From positions 32,649 through 96,648 of the forward strand of contig NZ_JAQQXR010000013.1 in assembly GCF_028595325.1 (NCBI RefSeq): a DNA stretch of 64,000 nt. Reading direction: 5' to 3'. The position numbers were made by a program, and so were the translations under genes. Origin of the DNA: Janthinobacterium fluminis. GTDB taxonomy: Bacteria > Pseudomonadota > Gammaproteobacteria > Burkholderiales > Burkholderiaceae_D. Below the pieces are notes generated by a model that ran no database searches, had not been told where the DNA came from, and saw only the letters and a list, made by a program, of their open reading frames with translations. Below are positions 25,645 to 35,651 of the stretch, in pieces; the stretch's first letter is position 1; every line of letters starts with the position of its first letter.

Positions 25645-27066
25645 CTAGTCTTTGGTCACGCGCAGCAGCTCGGCCGGCGTGGTGGTGCCGTCGGCCAGCC
25701 AGCGCTCGCCGTCCTCGCGCATCGTCAGCATGCCGCTGCGCTGCGCCGCGGCGCGCACCTCGGCTTCGGAGGCGCGGTTGTGGATTTGCGCGCGGATCTG
25801 CTCGGTGGTCTGCAGCAGCTCGTAGACGCCGACCCGGCCCTGGTAGCCGGTGTGGCCGCAGCGCTCGCAGCCGACCGCCTGCCAGTGCTGGCCGTCGAAG
25901 CTTTTGCAGGCGCCGCACAGCTTGCGCACCAGGCGCTGCGCCAGCACGCCCAGCAGCGAGGACGACAGCAGGAACGGTTCGATGCCCATGTCGAGCAGGC
26001 GCGTGACGGCCGCCGCCGCGTCGTTGGTGTGCAGCGTCGCCAGCACCAGGTGGCCCGTCAGCGAAGCCTGCACGGCGATCTGCGCCGTCTCCAGGTCGCG
26101 GATCTCGCCGATCATGATGACGTCCGGGTCTTGCCGCAGGATGGCCCGCAGCGCCTTGGCGAAGCTCATCTCGATGCGCGGGTTGACCTGGGTCTGGCCG
26201 ACGCCGACGAGGTCGTATTCGATCGGGTCTTCGACGGTGAGGATATTGGTGGTGCTGGCGTTCAGCCGCGACAGCGCCGCGTACAGCGTGGTCGTCTTGC
26301 CCGAGCCGGTGGGCCCGGTGACGAGGACGATGCCGTGCGGCTGCTTCAGCAAGCCGTCGAACTCGGGCAGCATGGCGCCGCTCATGCCCAGGTGGGCCAG
26401 GTCGAGGCGGCCGGCCTCCTTGTCGAGCAGGCGCAGCACGGCCCGCTCGCCGTGCCCCGTCGGCAGCGTCGAGACGCGCACGTCGACGGGCTTGCCGCCG
26501 ACCCGCAGCGTGATGCGGCCGTCCTGCGGCAGGCGCTTCTCGGCGATGTCGAGCTGGGCCATGATCTTGATGCGCGAGATCAGCGAGCCGTGGATGGCCT
26601 TGCGCGGCCGCACCACGTCGCGCAGGCTGCCGTCGATGCGGAAGCGCACCACCGAGGTCAGCTCGAACGGCTCGATGTGGATGTCGGAGGCGCCTTCGCG
26701 CAGCGCCTGGGTCAACAGGGCGTTGATCATGCGGATCACCGGCGCGTCGTCTGACGATTCGAGCAAGTCCTCGATGGCCGGCACGTCCTGCAGCAGCTTG
26801 GTCAAGTCGAGGTCGGCGTCGAACTCGTCGGCCATCTGCGCGGCGTCGCCGCCGGCGCCGGCGTAGGCGGCGGCGATGGCGGCGTCGAGCTCGGCGCGCG
26901 CCATGCTCAGCAGGCGGATCCGGCCGAAACGGCGCGACACCTCGGCGATGGCGGCCGGCGCCGTCGTCGCCGACACCAGCACGTCGACCGTGTGCTCGGC
27001 GGCGTCGCTGGCGCGGGCCAGCAGCGCGTGGTCGCGGGCGAAGGCGTAGGGCAGCAGCTGGCTCAT
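25645..27066 (-). CDS. gspE: Type II secretion ATPase GspE
   Basis: A 473-residue cytoplasmic secretion ATPase. An N-terminal domain of about 105 residues precedes [10 protein letters not shown]. Walker [11 protein letters not shown] is at residues 251-260, the Asp box [16 protein letters not shown] near 280, Walker [11 protein letters not shown] around 315, and the His box [13 protein letters not shown] follows. The zinc-binding C-terminal element is present as CGAC and CERC. It powers pseudopilus extension together with GspF and GspL. The start lies just before the gspD stop, with about 1 bp between the frames. Confidence 0.96.
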   Translation of the reverse strand: MSQLLPYAFARDHALLARASDAAEHTVDVLVSATTAPAAIAEVSRRFGRIRLLSMARAELDAAIAAAYAGAGGDAAQMADEFDADLDLTKLLQDVPAIEDLLESSDDAPVIRMINALLTQALREGASDIHIEPFELTSVVRFRIDGSLRDVVRPRKAIHGSLISRIKIMAQLDIAEKRLPQDGRITLRVGGKPVDVRVSTLPTGHGERAVLRLLDKEAGRLDLAHLGMSGAMLPEFDGLLKQPHGIVLVTGPTGSGKTTTLYAALSRLNASTTNILTVEDPIEYDLVGVGQTQVNPRIEMSFAKALRAILRQDPDVIMIGEIRDLETAQIAVQASLTGHLVLATLHTNDAAAAVTRLLDMGIEPFLLSSSLLGVLAQRLVRKLCGACKSFDGQHWQAVGCERCGHTGYQGRVGVYELLQTTEQIRAQIHNRASEAEVRAAAQRSGMLTMREDGERWLADGTTTPAELLRVTKD

Positions 27067-27067
27067 A

Positions 27068-29242
27068 TCAGTTCGGCACGGTGGCGTTGGCCGGCGCGGC
27101 CGGCGCGGGCCGCGCCGCCGGCGGCAGGGGCAGCGGCCGCAGCGCCATATTGCTGCCGGCCGGATGGCCGTCCTGCAACTGCTGCAACTGCGGCGCGCCC
27201 AGGTCGCGCAGCATCAGGTTGCCCGTCTGCGGCTGCGCCTTCTCCTCGGCGGCGCGCATGTAGTCGTAGCGGTCGGCCGCCAGGCTGCTGCTCTGCTCCT
27301 TGCTGCGGATCACCACGGGGCGCAGGAAAATCATCAGATTGGTCTTCTTGCGCTCGCGCGTCTGGTACTTGAACAGGTTGCCGATCAGGGGGATGTCGCC
27401 CAGGCCGCGCACCTTCTCGGCGTTGTCGTTGGTGGTGTCCTCGATCAGGCCGCCCAGCACGATGATCTGGCCGTCGTCGGCGATGACGTTGTTCTCGATG
27501 ACGCGCTTGTTCAGCGTCAGGCCGGACTGCGCCGTCAGGCTGGCCTTCTCGACGGTCGACGTTTCATGGTAGATGGCCATCTTGATCGTGCCGCCCTCGG
27601 AAATCTGCGGCCGCACCTTCAGCGTCAAGCCGACGTCCTTGCGCTCGATGGTCTGGAAGGGGCTGGCGTTGCTGGTGCCCGGCACCAGCGTCTGCCCCGT
27701 CAGCAGCGGCACGTTCTGGCCCACCTGGATGGTCGCCAGCTCGTTGTCGAGGGTGATCATGTTCGGCGTCGACAGGATATTCGCGTTGCCGTCCGATTCC
27801 AGCGCGTGGGCCAGGGCGCCCAGGCCGAGCGCGCCGTTGATCTGCTTGAACACGCCCAGCGTCAAGCCGCCGCCCGGCAGTTGCACGGCGCTGCCGCCCT
27901 TGGCGGCGCCGGCCGCCAGCGCGGCGATGTTGTTGTTGCCGCTGGAGAAGGACTGCAGGCCGCCGATGCGGTAACTGCTGTTCTTGTCGCCCGACAGGCC
28001 CAGCCACTGCACGCCGAACTCGGAAGCCTTGGCCGACGTCACCTCGACGATCAGCGACTCCAGGTAAACCTGGGCGCGGCGCACGTCGAGCTGGTCGATG
28101 ACGGCGCGCAGGTTGCGGTACATCGGCTCCGAGCAGGTGATGATCAGCGTGTTGGTGGCGACGTCGGCCTGGATGAAACCGGCCGCGCCGCCCGCCGGCA
28201 GCGCCTGCGGCGCCTGCGACAGCGCGGCGCCGCCGCCCTGCTGGCCGCCCATGGCGCTGTTTGTGGTCGACGCCGTGCCGCCCTGCGTCGGCGCCGGCGT
28301 CGGCGCCGGCGTGCCGCCGCCGCTCTGGCCGGCGGCGCCGTCGCCGCTGCCCATGACGGCGCGCAGCGTCAGCGCCAGCTTGGTGGCGTCGGCGTTTTTC
28401 AGGTAGACGACGTGGACATTGCCCAGTTGCGCGGTGGGCTGGTCCAGCTTGGCGATGAGGGACTTGGCCAGGTTGGCCCGGGCCGGCGACGGCGCCCGCA
28501 GCACCAGCGAATTGGTGCGCGGGTCGGCCAGCACCGAGATGCGGCCGGCGTCGGCGGCGCCGCCGGCCGGCTCGGTGAGCTTGTTGACCATCGCCGCCAG
28601 GTCGGAGGCGATGGCGTAGCGCACCGGAATGACGTCCATGTCGGCGGCGATGGGCGCGTCGAGGGCGGCGATGATCTTGCCCAGGCGCTTCAGGTTGTCG
28701 GCATAGTCGGTGATCACCAGCGTGTTGTTGCCGGGGTTGGCGTTGATCGTGTTGTTCGGCGAAATCAGCGGGCGCAGCACCGTCAGCAGATTGTTCGAGG
28801 ACTCGTAGTTCAGGTAAAACACCTGGGTGGCGATCTGGTCGCCCTTGACGCCGGCGCCGGCGCCGACCTGGGTCGGCACCGACTGCAGCTTGGCTTCGGC
28901 CTCCGGCACCACCTTGGCGTAGCCGTCGCCGCTGACGACGGCGAAGCCCTGCAGCCGCAGCGCCGACGCCAGCAGCGCGAAGGCCTGGCTTTTCGTGATG
29001 GATTTCTCCGACACGAGCGTGATCGTGCCCTTGACGCGCGGGTCGATGACGAAATTGATGTTGGTGTAGTGGCCGACCGCCTTGATCACCGACTCGACGT
29101 CGGCGCCGACGAAATTCAGCGCGGCCTCGTCGGCGGCGCGGACGGGGGCGGCGGCGACGGCGCAGCACAGCAGCGCGCCGGCGCCAAGGCGGCGCAGCGA
29201 CAGCGCCGGAAAGGGAAAGTTGCTCACAGTGTGTTTTGTCAT
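27068..29242 (-). CDS. gspD: Type II secretion secretin GspD
   Basis: A 724-residue outer-membrane channel. A signal peptide ends near APVRA (residue 36). N0 ([20 protein letters not shown]) and N1-N3 domains cover about 37-400, with a Gly/Thr/Pro-rich insertion in N3. The secretin core lies about 440-640 with VPLLTGQ, the amphipathic strand motifs and [13 protein letters not shown] Pro/Ala-rich C-terminal tail follows, where a pilotin-binding S-domain may sit. ATG 29242 shares its A with the gspN stop (TAATG), so translation is coupled. No pilotin gene was seen nearby. Confidence 0.96.
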   Translation of the reverse strand: MTKHTVSNFPFPALSLRRLGAGALLCCAVAAAPVRAADEAALNFVGADVESVIKAVGHYTNINFVIDPRVKGTITLVSEKSITKSQAFALLASALRLQGFAVVSGDGYAKVVPEAEAKLQSVPTQVGAGAGVKGDQIATQVFYLNYESSNNLLTVLRPLISPNNTINANPGNNTLVITDYADNLKRLGKIIAALDAPIAADMDVIPVRYAIASDLAAMVNKLTEPAGGAADAGRISVLADPRTNSLVLRAPSPARANLAKSLIAKLDQPTAQLGNVHVVYLKNADATKLALTLRAVMGSGDGAAGQSGGGTPAPTPAPTQGGTASTTNSAMGGQQGGGAALSQAPQALPAGGAAGFIQADVATNTLIITCSEPMYRNLRAVIDQLDVRRAQVYLESLIVEVTSAKASEFGVQWLGLSGDKNSSYRIGGLQSFSSGNNNIAALAAGAAKGGSAVQLPGGGLTLGVFKQINGALGLGALAHALESDGNANILSTPNMITLDNELATIQVGQNVPLLTGQTLVPGTSNASPFQTIERKDVGLTLKVRPQISEGGTIKMAIYHETSTVEKASLTAQSGLTLNKRVIENNVIADDGQIIVLGGLIEDTTNDNAEKVRGLGDIPLIGNLFKYQTRERKKTNLMIFLRPVVIRSKEQSSSLAADRYDYMRAAEEKAQPQTGNLMLRDLGAPQLQQLQDGHPAGSNMALRPLPLPPAARPAPAAPANATVPN

Positions 29243-30015
29243 TATCTGAACTCTAAGGCGATGATGTTTTTGTCGCTATTGGTACGGCGCTGGCCCAGCA
29301 AATTCAACAAACTTGCCAAGGTCTCTTCATATCCTGTTGCTGCCTGCGCCTGCCCGGAAAACTGCGGGCGCCCGTTGACCAGCGCGCCGCTGCCCTCCAG
29401 CAGCAGCGGGCCCTTGACGGATCGCAGGCCCAGTTGCGCCTGCTGGCCGTGCCAGTCGAAAGCCAATTCATAACTGCCCAGCGGCCGGATCGGCGACAGG
29501 CGCGACGCCATATCGGCCATCTCCAGCGTCGTGCGGCCCTCGACGGCGATGCCGCCGCCGGCCAGACCGAGCCGCAGCGTCGTCCACGACAGCCGCATCG
29601 TGCCGCTGGGGGCGATCGTGTTCAGCGGCGCGCCCAGGCCGGACAGGCGCTCGGCCGGCAGGCGCAGCGACGCCGGGCTGAGCTGCCACTGCGACCAGGA
29701 GCCGCGCAGGCTCAAGGGCTGCGACAGCGCCGCCGGGTTCTCCAGCTCGACGTCGACCGTCCCCAGCAGCACCAGCGGCGACAGCCGCCACGCGAAACGG
29801 CCCGGCAGCAGCGGCGTGACGCTGCCGCCGCTGCCGGCGGCGCCGCCGACAAAGGCCGAACCGCGCCACAGCGTACCTTGGGCGTCGCCCAGCGTCAAAC
29901 GTCCGCCCGTCTGGCGCTCGACGGCCGCCGCCAGCCAGGCGGCCGGAAAGAACAGCAGCAGCGTCGCGGCGGCGCCGAACGCGGCGGCCAGCAACCATAG
30001 CACAGCGCGCTTCAC
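29242..30015 (-). CDS. gspN: Type II secretion protein GspN
   Basis: A 257-residue protein with one N-terminal membrane helix (about residues 5-30) and a periplasmic domain containing GRLTLGDAQGTLWRGSAFV, the typical GspN opening, plus YELAFDWHGQQAQLGLRSVKGPLLLEGSG. GspN is an accessory T2SS component found in some species, with an incompletely defined role. It starts with GTG at 30015. Its stop overlaps the gspD start as TAATG. Confidence 0.85.
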   Translation of the reverse strand: MKRAVLWLLAAAFGAAATLLLFFPAAWLAAAVERQTGGRLTLGDAQGTLWRGSAFVGGAAGSGGSVTPLLPGRFAWRLSPLVLLGTVDVELENPAALSQPLSLRGSWSQWQLSPASLRLPAERLSGLGAPLNTIAPSGTMRLSWTTLRLGLAGGGIAVEGRTTLEMADMASRLSPIRPLGSYELAFDWHGQQAQLGLRSVKGPLLLEGSGALVNGRPQFSGQAQAATGYEETLASLLNLLGQRRTNSDKNIIALEFR

Positions 30016-30049
30016 GGGCCGGCCCTTTTTTTGCTTCCCGCGGCGCGCC

Positions 30050-30565
30050 TCATCGGCCGGCGCCCTGGTGCAGCGTCAGCGTGGCGTTGACCACGCCGGC
30101 CGTCGGCTGGGCGACGACATTGGCGTCCTGCACGGCGATGCGGCTGTCGCGGCGCACGGCGTCGAGCCAGGCGACGAGGCCGGCGAACGGCACTTCGTTC
30201 AGCTGCAGCTTGGCGTACTCGCCCGTCAGCGAGATCGACTGCGCCGTCAAGCCCTGCGCGGCCAGCGACGCGCTCAGGCTGGCCCGGCTCATCGGCTCCG
30301 GCGGCGGCGGCGCCTGGCGCGTCAGCTCGGCGGCCTGGCGCGCCAGGCCCTCGATTTCGGCGGCGTCCAGGCGCAGTTGCGGCAATTCCTTCAACAGGGC
30401 CTCGCGGCCGGAGACGGCCGGCCCGATCAGCACCGCGTACAGCAGCGCCAGCGCGGCGACCGCGCCGCCGACGCCGAGGAACTGGCGCTCCTGCTCGCTG
30501 CGCTGCTGCCAAAACGTGCCGGCGGCCAGCTTGTAGCGCTCCAGCATGACGCTCACATTCTTCAT
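30050..30565 (-). CDS. gspM: Type II secretion protein GspM
   Basis: A 171-residue bitopic inner-membrane protein. A short cytoplasmic N-terminus (MKNVSVMLERYKLAAGTFW, with RSEQERQFL) is followed by one helix (about 32-52) and a periplasmic ferredoxin-like domain. That is the standard GspM layout. The frame is open upstream inside gspL, but ATG 30565 overlaps the gspL stop by 4 bp (ATGA), the expected coupled start. It partners GspL in the assembly platform. Confidence 0.88.
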   Translation of the reverse strand: MKNVSVMLERYKLAAGTFWQQRSEQERQFLGVGGAVAALALLYAVLIGPAVSGREALLKELPQLRLDAAEIEGLARQAAELTRQAPPPPEPMSRASLSASLAAQGLTAQSISLTGEYAKLQLNEVPFAGLVAWLDAVRRDSRIAVQDANVVAQPTAGVVNATLTLHQGAGR

Positions 30566-31788
30566 GGTTTCACTCCTGCCGCTGCGCGGATCTGCCAGGT
30601 GCCGGGGGCCGGCTCGGATAATTGCAACTGGCGCTCCGCCAGCGCCGCCTTGGCCTTGGCCAGCACGCCGGCCGGCACGGTGTCGGGCTTGAGCTTGACG
30701 GTGAGCGCGCGCTCGCGGTAGTCGAGCGAGGCGATCGCGCCCTTGGCGCCGAGCGCGCCCAGGGCCTCGCCCAGGGCCGCGCCGAGCGCGCTGAATTCGT
30801 CGGCCGCCATCTGGCCGCTGGCCAGCTTGGCCGTGGCCAGGTTGCGGCGCATCTGCTCGGCCGGATACAGCGGCGTCTCGTTCGGATACGCCGCCTTGAA
30901 GGTTTGCTGCATGGCGGCGCGCAGCGCCGCGGCGTCGCGCTTCAGGCGCAGCCACTCGATGTTGACGCCGGCGATGTTCACCAGGGCCACCAGCAGCGCC
31001 AGCCGCAGCGGCCAGCGCCAGCGCTGCCAGTTGCGCGCCTGGCCGCCGGCCGCGCCCAGCGCCGGCACCAGGTCCAGGCCGGCCGTTTTCGCCGCCGCGA
31101 TCCAGTGCGGCCACTGCTCCGCCTCGACGGCGACGCCGGCCGTGGCGGCGGCCGCCTCCTGGTAGGCGGCCAGCTGGGCGGCGCCGACGTACAGGGTCAG
31201 CGGCGCCTCGGCGACGAAGGCGCGCAGCAGCGGCAGCAGCGTCGCCGGCGCCTGCGCCGGCAGGATCAGGCCCATGCCCTCGTGGGGGGCCAGGCGCAGG
31301 GTCAGCGCGACGCCGCCGTCGACCTCATGCAAGGCGGCGGCGGCGCCGCCCGGCTGCAGCGGCAGGCACAGCTGCGCCGGCAGGGCGGCCACGCCGCGCG
31401 CGCCCTGCGCCAGCAGGGCCTTGACCAGCACCTCCAGCCAGGCCCGCTGCACGACGGCCACCGTGCGCATGCCGTCGGCGCCCTCGGCGCCGGCGGCCAG
31501 CACGCAGTCGCCCGGCTCGCCGAGGATCTGCTCCTCGACCAGGCCGGGCAGCGCCGCCTTCAGGCGCGCGGCCGACAGCGGCGGCACCTTCAGGCGCAGC
31601 AGCGTGACGTCGGCGGCGGCCAGCAGCAGCACGACGCGGCGCGCCGCGCCTATCATCTGGCCCATGCCGCCCAGCGCGGCCGCGCCCTGCTGCAGCAGCC
31701 TGCCGTCGGCGCCGGCCAGCGCGAACTGGCACTGCGCGACGCTGTCGACGCTGGCCTTGGCCGGGTGGCGGATATACAGTGTAGTCAA
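30562..31788 (-). CDS. gspL: Type II secretion protein GspL
   Basis: A 408-residue bitopic protein. The cytoplasmic actin-like domain (about 1-250, with VTLLRLKVPPLSAARLKAALP) binds GspE. A single helix near residues 265-282 and a periplasmic domain follow. The best start is TTG at 31788 (MTTLYIRHPAK), about 20 bp after the gspK stop, since no ATG or GTG is placed better. The end overlaps gspM by 4 bp. Confidence 0.88.
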   Translation of the reverse strand: MTTLYIRHPAKASVDSVAQCQFALAGADGRLLQQGAAALGGMGQMIGAARRVVLLLAAADVTLLRLKVPPLSAARLKAALPGLVEEQILGEPGDCVLAAGAEGADGMRTVAVVQRAWLEVLVKALLAQGARGVAALPAQLCLPLQPGGAAAALHEVDGGVALTLRLAPHEGMGLILPAQAPATLLPLLRAFVAEAPLTLYVGAAQLAAYQEAAAATAGVAVEAEQWPHWIAAAKTAGLDLVPALGAAGGQARNWQRWRWPLRLALLVALVNIAGVNIEWLRLKRDAAALRAAMQQTFKAAYPNETPLYPAEQMRRNLATAKLASGQMAADEFSALGAALGEALGALGAKGAIASLDYRERALTVKLKPDTVPAGVLAKAKAALAERQLQLSEPAPGTWQIRAAAGVKP

Positions 31789-31807
31789 AGGGTCTCGCTT
31801 TCAGGTT

Positions 31808-32776
31808 CTAGTTTTCCCGCACCCAGACCAGGGTCGTGGTCCGGGTCATGCTGTCGCGCTGGATCAGCGCCTGCGTGTCGAGCGCCGCGCGGTCCAGCCG
31901 CACCTGGCTGTCAACCAGGAAGTAACTGCTTTTAATGTCCACACCCTCGTTCGGCACCAACAGGGTTTTGCCCTGTATCAGCGCCATGAAATCGCCCATG
32001 CCGTTGAACGGCTTGCGCTGCCGGTTGCTCACCAGGGCGCCCGCCTCCGACACGGAAAACACCACCGCCGCCGCCAGCACCTCGGCCGGCGCCGTGTTGA
32101 CGTTGATGGCGCTCGGTTTGGGCAGCACGATGACGAAGTCGCGCAGGCGCTCCAGCGCCGCCGGCGTGAAGCCGGCCACGCCGAGCAAATCCTCGACGCG
32201 CAGGAAGTCCATCGGTTCGCGCCCGTCCGCCGGCACGCCGGCGGCGACCTTGCCGCCGCCGTCGCCGTCGGCCGTCGCGGCCGCCTTCTGCGTCGCCGCG
32301 ACGGCCGCGGCGGCGGTCTGCGCCAGCGCGGGGTCGAGCTGCACATTGGCCAGCAAACGTCCGAACACCTGCACCTGCACGGGATCGGGCACGCGATTTT
32401 TGGCAAGGTTGGCAAGATTGTAGCGCGCCTGCGCGTCCGTGGCACGGCCCGATAGCGTCGCCGCATACGATTCGCCCTCGACGCGCTCGCGTTCGACGAA
32501 CTGGTCCAGATTGGTTTCCGCCACCGGCGTCGTCCAGGTGCCGTCGAGGCGGGTCTGGCTGGGGTTGTCCTGGCGCAGCCAGAAGCGCGCCAGATCTATC
32601 GCCCCGAGCAAGATCCACTTGGTCTGCTGGTGCAGGCGCTGGTTCTCCATCGAGCGCACCTGCACCTGCTGCTGCCAGAACAGGCTGGCGACGATGGTCA
32701 CCGTCAGCGTCGTCAGCAGCAAGGCCGTGATGACGGCGACCCCGCGCTGGCGCGCCAGCCGCAACGGCCGCCTCAT
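31808..32776 (-). CDS. gspK: Type II secretion minor pseudopilin GspK
   Basis: A 322-residue minor pseudopilin. The prepilin site is RQRG followed by VAVITALLLTTLTV. The usual Glu at mature position 5 is absent (Thr), as is normal for GspK, which caps the pseudopilus tip. The large periplasmic domain contains YNLANL, the NVNTAPAEVLAA helix-hairpin-helix-like motif and the C-terminal SSYFLVDSQVRLD. ATG 32776 overlaps the gspJ stop by 4 bp. The open frame upstream of it belongs to gspJ DNA and is not used. Confidence 0.92.
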   Translation of the reverse strand: MRRPLRLARQRGVAVITALLLTTLTVTIVASLFWQQQVQVRSMENQRLHQQTKWILLGAIDLARFWLRQDNPSQTRLDGTWTTPVAETNLDQFVERERVEGESYAATLSGRATDAQARYNLANLAKNRVPDPVQVQVFGRLLANVQLDPALAQTAAAAVAATQKAAATADGDGGGKVAAGVPADGREPMDFLRVEDLLGVAGFTPAALERLRDFVIVLPKPSAINVNTAPAEVLAAAVVFSVSEAGALVSNRQRKPFNGMGDFMALIQGKTLLVPNEGVDIKSSYFLVDSQVRLDRAALDTQALIQRDSMTRTTTLVWVREN

Positions 32777-33426
32777 ACGGCCCCCAGCAGGAAAATCTTG
32801 ATCAAATCCGTTTGCTGGCTCTGCAGCCGCAGCGACACCTCCAGGCCGCTGCTGGCGGCCGGCGCCGTGCCGACCGGGCCGGGCGCCGCCGGCGCGGCCG
32901 GGACGCTGCCGGGGGCGCTCCAGCCGCTGCCGTCCCACAGGCGCATCGACATGCCGGCCACGTCGGCCTGCAACTGCACGGCGGCCGTGCTGCTGTCGCT
33001 GTCGCTCAAGGCCGCCTGCCACAGCGCATCGAGCACCAGCAGGTCGCGTGTGCCGTTCGACTCGCGCCGCGTCAGCACGCCGTCCTTGATGCGGTAGGAC
33101 ACCACCTGCAACTGCGCCGCCTCGTTTTCCGCGAAGACGGCGCGCACCAGCGTCAGGCGGTCGTTTTCCGCCTGCAGGTTGCGGCGCCCGTGCAGCAGCG
33201 CCACGCCGGCGCCGGCGCCGGCCAGCTGCTCGCAATCGCTCTGCATCTGGGCGAACGCCAGTTGCATGCCGCGGGTCTGCTCCAGTTGCCCCGTCAGCGT
33301 CATGCGCGCGCGCACGATGCCGTCCAGGCCGCGCCAGCCGAGCACGGCGACGATGGCCAGGATGCTGATCGCCACCAGCAGCTCGATCAGCGTGAAGCCG
33401 CGCCGGTGCGCGCGCCGCCCGCTCAT
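32773..33426 (-). CDS. gspJ: Type II secretion minor pseudopilin GspJ
   Basis: A 217-residue minor pseudopilin with a basic leader (MSGRRAHRRG) and methylation motif FTLIELLVAISILAI, cleaved after Gly by the prepilin peptidase encoded elsewhere. RGLDGIVRARMTL and SYRIKDGVLTRRE match GspJ. A Pro/Ala-rich insertion lies near residues 170-195. The start at 33426 overlaps the gspI stop by 4 bp. Confidence 0.92.
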   Translation of the reverse strand: MSGRRAHRRGFTLIELLVAISILAIVAVLGWRGLDGIVRARMTLTGQLEQTRGMQLAFAQMQSDCEQLAGAGAGVALLHGRRNLQAENDRLTLVRAVFAENEAAQLQVVSYRIKDGVLTRRESNGTRDLLVLDALWQAALSDSDSSTAAVQLQADVAGMSMRLWDGSGWSAPGSVPAAPAAPGPVGTAPAASSGLEVSLRLQSQQTDLIKIFLLGAV

Positions 33427-33803
33427 TGGCTCAGCACCAGTTGCACCAGCTTGATGATGCGGCGCTCGGGGTTTTCCGCGTCGTAGACGCTGACCTCGAC
33501 GCGGCGGAAGCGCGGATTCGGCGTCGCCAGCACCTCTTCCTGGCAAATCAGGCGCAGATCGCCCTGCGGGCAATCGGTCGAGGTCTTGCCGATCGGCGGG
33601 AAGGCTTTGCTCAGGCGGAATTGGACGAGGCGGTTCTCGGCCGACCAGGTCGCCATCATCGTGCTGCGCAAGCCATTGCTGTTCTGCGTCAGGCTGCCGA
33701 CGGCGCGCAGCGAGGCGCCCAGCGCGGTGCCGACGATGACCAGCGCGACCAGCACTTCGAGCAGGGTGAAGCCGCGGCCGCGGCGCAATGGCGGCATCTT
33801 CAT
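33423..33803 (-). CDS. gspI: Type II secretion minor pseudopilin GspI
   Basis: A 126-residue minor pseudopilin with the prepilin motif GRG followed by FTLLEVLVALVIVGTALGA. The short globular domain ends RRIIKLVQLVLSQ. GspI nucleates the tip complex with J and K. Overlaps of 4 bp with gspJ and gspH mark tight operon packing. Confidence 0.92.
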   Translation of the reverse strand: MKMPPLRRGRGFTLLEVLVALVIVGTALGASLRAVGSLTQNSNGLRSTMMATWSAENRLVQFRLSKAFPPIGKTSTDCPQGDLRLICQEEVLATPNPRFRRVEVSVYDAENPERRIIKLVQLVLSQ

Positions 33804-34315
33804 TCGACGGTGAAATGGCCGATGCCATCGGCGCGGATGGCGGCGCTGCTGTCGCCGCTGGCCATGGTCAGCACGAAGGGCTTGTCGACCGGCTCGCGGC
33901 CGAAGACGATGCGCAGCGGCGGCGCGCCCGTGCCGCTCGGCGGCACGATGGTAAACAGCACCGGACTGTATTTGAAGGGGCGCTCGCGCAACAGGTCGTC
34001 CTGCGTCACGGCTTCCCAGCGCTTGTCGTTGCGCACCAGGAAGCGGTAGCTGTCGGCGTCCGCCTCGAAGGCAACCTGGCGATTGCGCACGATGGCCTCG
34101 TCGCGGGCCAGTTGCAGCAGCAGCGCGATGCGCTCGGCCTCCTTTTGCAAGCCCTGCTGGCGGCTGGGCATGGCGTTGAAGGACACCAGCCCCATCGTCA
34201 GGCCGACAATGACCAGCACGACCAGCAGCTCGATCAGCGTGAAGCCGCGCGCCAAATGCAGCGGCCGCGCGCCGGCGCCGCGTCGCTCAGGCAGCAAGCG
34301 GGTTAAATGTCCCAC
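33800..34315 (-). CDS. gspH: Type II secretion minor pseudopilin GspH
   Basis: A 171-residue minor pseudopilin. The prepilin motif ARG followed by FTLIELLVVLVIVGLTMGL begins near residue 23, with LLLQLARDEAIVRNRQVAF after the helix as in GspH. No ATG is available; GTG at 34315, overlapping the gspG end by 13 bp, gives a leader of about 23 residues rich in Arg. A TTG seven codons further in is the alternative. It ends 4 bp inside the gspI start. Confidence 0.88.
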   Translation of the reverse strand: MGHLTRLLPERRGAGARPLHLARGFTLIELLVVLVIVGLTMGLVSFNAMPSRQQGLQKEAERIALLLQLARDEAIVRNRQVAFEADADSYRFLVRNDKRWEAVTQDDLLRERPFKYSPVLFTIVPPSGTGAPPLRIVFGREPVDKPFVLTMASGDSSAAIRADGIGHFTVE

Positions 34316-34755
34316 GAGCCGATGTCGGCGTCGTCGCCGCTGCCGCCCGGCTGGCCGTCGGCCCCCAGCGACAGCACGTCGATCTCGCCCTTGATGCCGG
34401 GCGACAGGTACTGGTAGGGATTGCCCCACGGGTCTTTCGGCATTTTTTCCAGGTAGCCGCCGCTCTTCCAGCCGTTCGCGGCCGGGCCGGTGGTCGGCTT
34501 CGTGACGAGGGCTTGCAAGCCCTGCTCGGTGCTCGGGTAGCGCTGGTTGTCGAGCTTGTACAGCTTGAGCGCCTGCATCAGCGTGGCGATGTCGACGCGG
34601 GCCGCGGCCACGCGCGACTCGCCGGTGCGGCTGATCAGCTTGGGCACGACCAGCGAGGCGAGGATGCCCATGATCACCACCACGACCATGATTTCGATCA
34701 GCGTGAAGCCGCGCGCGAGGCGGCGGCGGGTCGAACGATGTGCGACGTTTTGCAT
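34303..34755 (-). CDS. gspG: Type II secretion major pseudopilin GspG
   Basis: A 150-residue major pseudopilin. A leader of about 15 residues (MQNVAHRSTRRRLARG) precedes FTLIEIMVVVVIMGILASLVVPKL. KLDNQRYPSTEQGLQAL and KDPWGNPYQY are GspG signatures, and the C-terminal GSGDDADIGSWDI contains the calcium-binding acidic loop. The frame extends 21 codons upstream, but ATG 34755 gives a normal leader. It is the first gene of the T2SS operon, about 95 bp from the moeB-like gene. Confidence 0.93.
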   Translation of the reverse strand: MQNVAHRSTRRRLARGFTLIEIMVVVVIMGILASLVVPKLISRTGESRVAAARVDIATLMQALKLYKLDNQRYPSTEQGLQALVTKPTTGPAANGWKSGGYLEKMPKDPWGNPYQYLSPGIKGEIDVLSLGADGQPGGSGDDADIGSWDI

Positions 34756-34851
34756 AAGAAAATTGAAAGATGATGGTGAACGAGTGCAGAGTATAAGACG
34801 GAATTGGCGCAACGCCAAAGAACGTTGTCAAAAACGTATAGCCGGGAGCGC

Positions 34852-35613
34852 TTAGGCCCGCGCCGGCGCGGTGCCGCAGACCGGGCAGCCGGGGTCGCGC
34901 GCGACGCCGATGCTGCTCCATTCCATGTTGACGCCGTCGAGCATCAGCAGGCGCCCGGCCAGCGAACGGCCCACGCCCATCAGCAGTTTCAGCGCCTCGG
35001 CCGCCTGCATGGCGCCGACCACGCCGACCAGCGGCGCGAACACGCCCATCGTCGCGCAGGCGACGTCCTCGAACTGCTGGTCCTGCGGAAACAGGCAGCA
35101 ATAGCACGGCGAGGCCGGCGCGCGCGGGTCGAACACGCTGACCTGGCCGTCGAAGCGGATCACCGCGCCCGACACCAGCGGCACCCGGTGGGCCACGCAG
35201 GCGCGGTTGACGGCGTGGCGGGTGCGGAAATTGTCGCTGCAGTCGAGCACCACGTCGGCCGCCGCCACCAATTCGTCCAGGCGGGCGGCGTCGGCGCGTT
35301 CGTTGACGGCGGCGATGTCGATCTCGGGATTGATTTGCTGTAAGGTCTGGCGCGCCGACTCGGCCTTCGGCTGGCCCACGCGCGCCGTCGTGTGGGCGAT
35401 CTGGCGCTGCAGATTGGTCAGGTCGACGTTGTCGTTGTCGACGATGGTCAGGCGGCCGACGCCGGCCGACGCCAGATACATGGCGGCCGGGGAACCGAGG
35501 CCGCCGGCGCCGATGAGCAGCGCGTGGGCGTCCAGCAGCGCCTGCTGGCCTTCGATGCCGATCTCGTCGAGCAGGATGTGGCGCGAGTAGCGCAGCAGTT
35601 GCGTATCGTTCAT
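34852..35613 (-). CDS. MoeB/ThiF/HesA-family adenylyltransferase
   Basis: A 253-residue E1-like enzyme that adenylates the C-terminal glycine of a small ubiquitin-like sulfur carrier (MoaD or ThiS). The nucleotide loop GAGGLGSPAA is near residue 37, with DNDNVDLTNLQRQI, RLDELV..ADVVLDCSDNFRTR, and zinc-binding CYCC plus CPVC near the C-terminus. The VACATMGVFAPLVGVVG stretch is the sulfur-relay region. No sulfur-carrier gene is adjacent, so molybdopterin versus thiamine use cannot be decided. It is transcribed with the T2SS direction but precedes gspG. Confidence 0.9.
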   Translation of the reverse strand: MNDTQLLRYSRHILLDEIGIEGQQALLDAHALLIGAGGLGSPAAMYLASAGVGRLTIVDNDNVDLTNLQRQIAHTTARVGQPKAESARQTLQQINPEIDIAAVNERADAARLDELVAAADVVLDCSDNFRTRHAVNRACVAHRVPLVSGAVIRFDGQVSVFDPRAPASPCYCCLFPQDQQFEDVACATMGVFAPLVGVVGAMQAAEALKLLMGVGRSLAGRLLMLDGVNMEWSSIGVARDPGCPVCGTAPARA

Positions 35614-35651
35614 GTTATTCCGTAAAGGACAAGCTGGCGCCGGGTATAAAG

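Noticed and set aside
27164..29473. 769-codon plus-strand frame opposite gspD
   Set aside because: It is fully antisense to the secretin gene, with composition typical of complement frames in GC-rich DNA.
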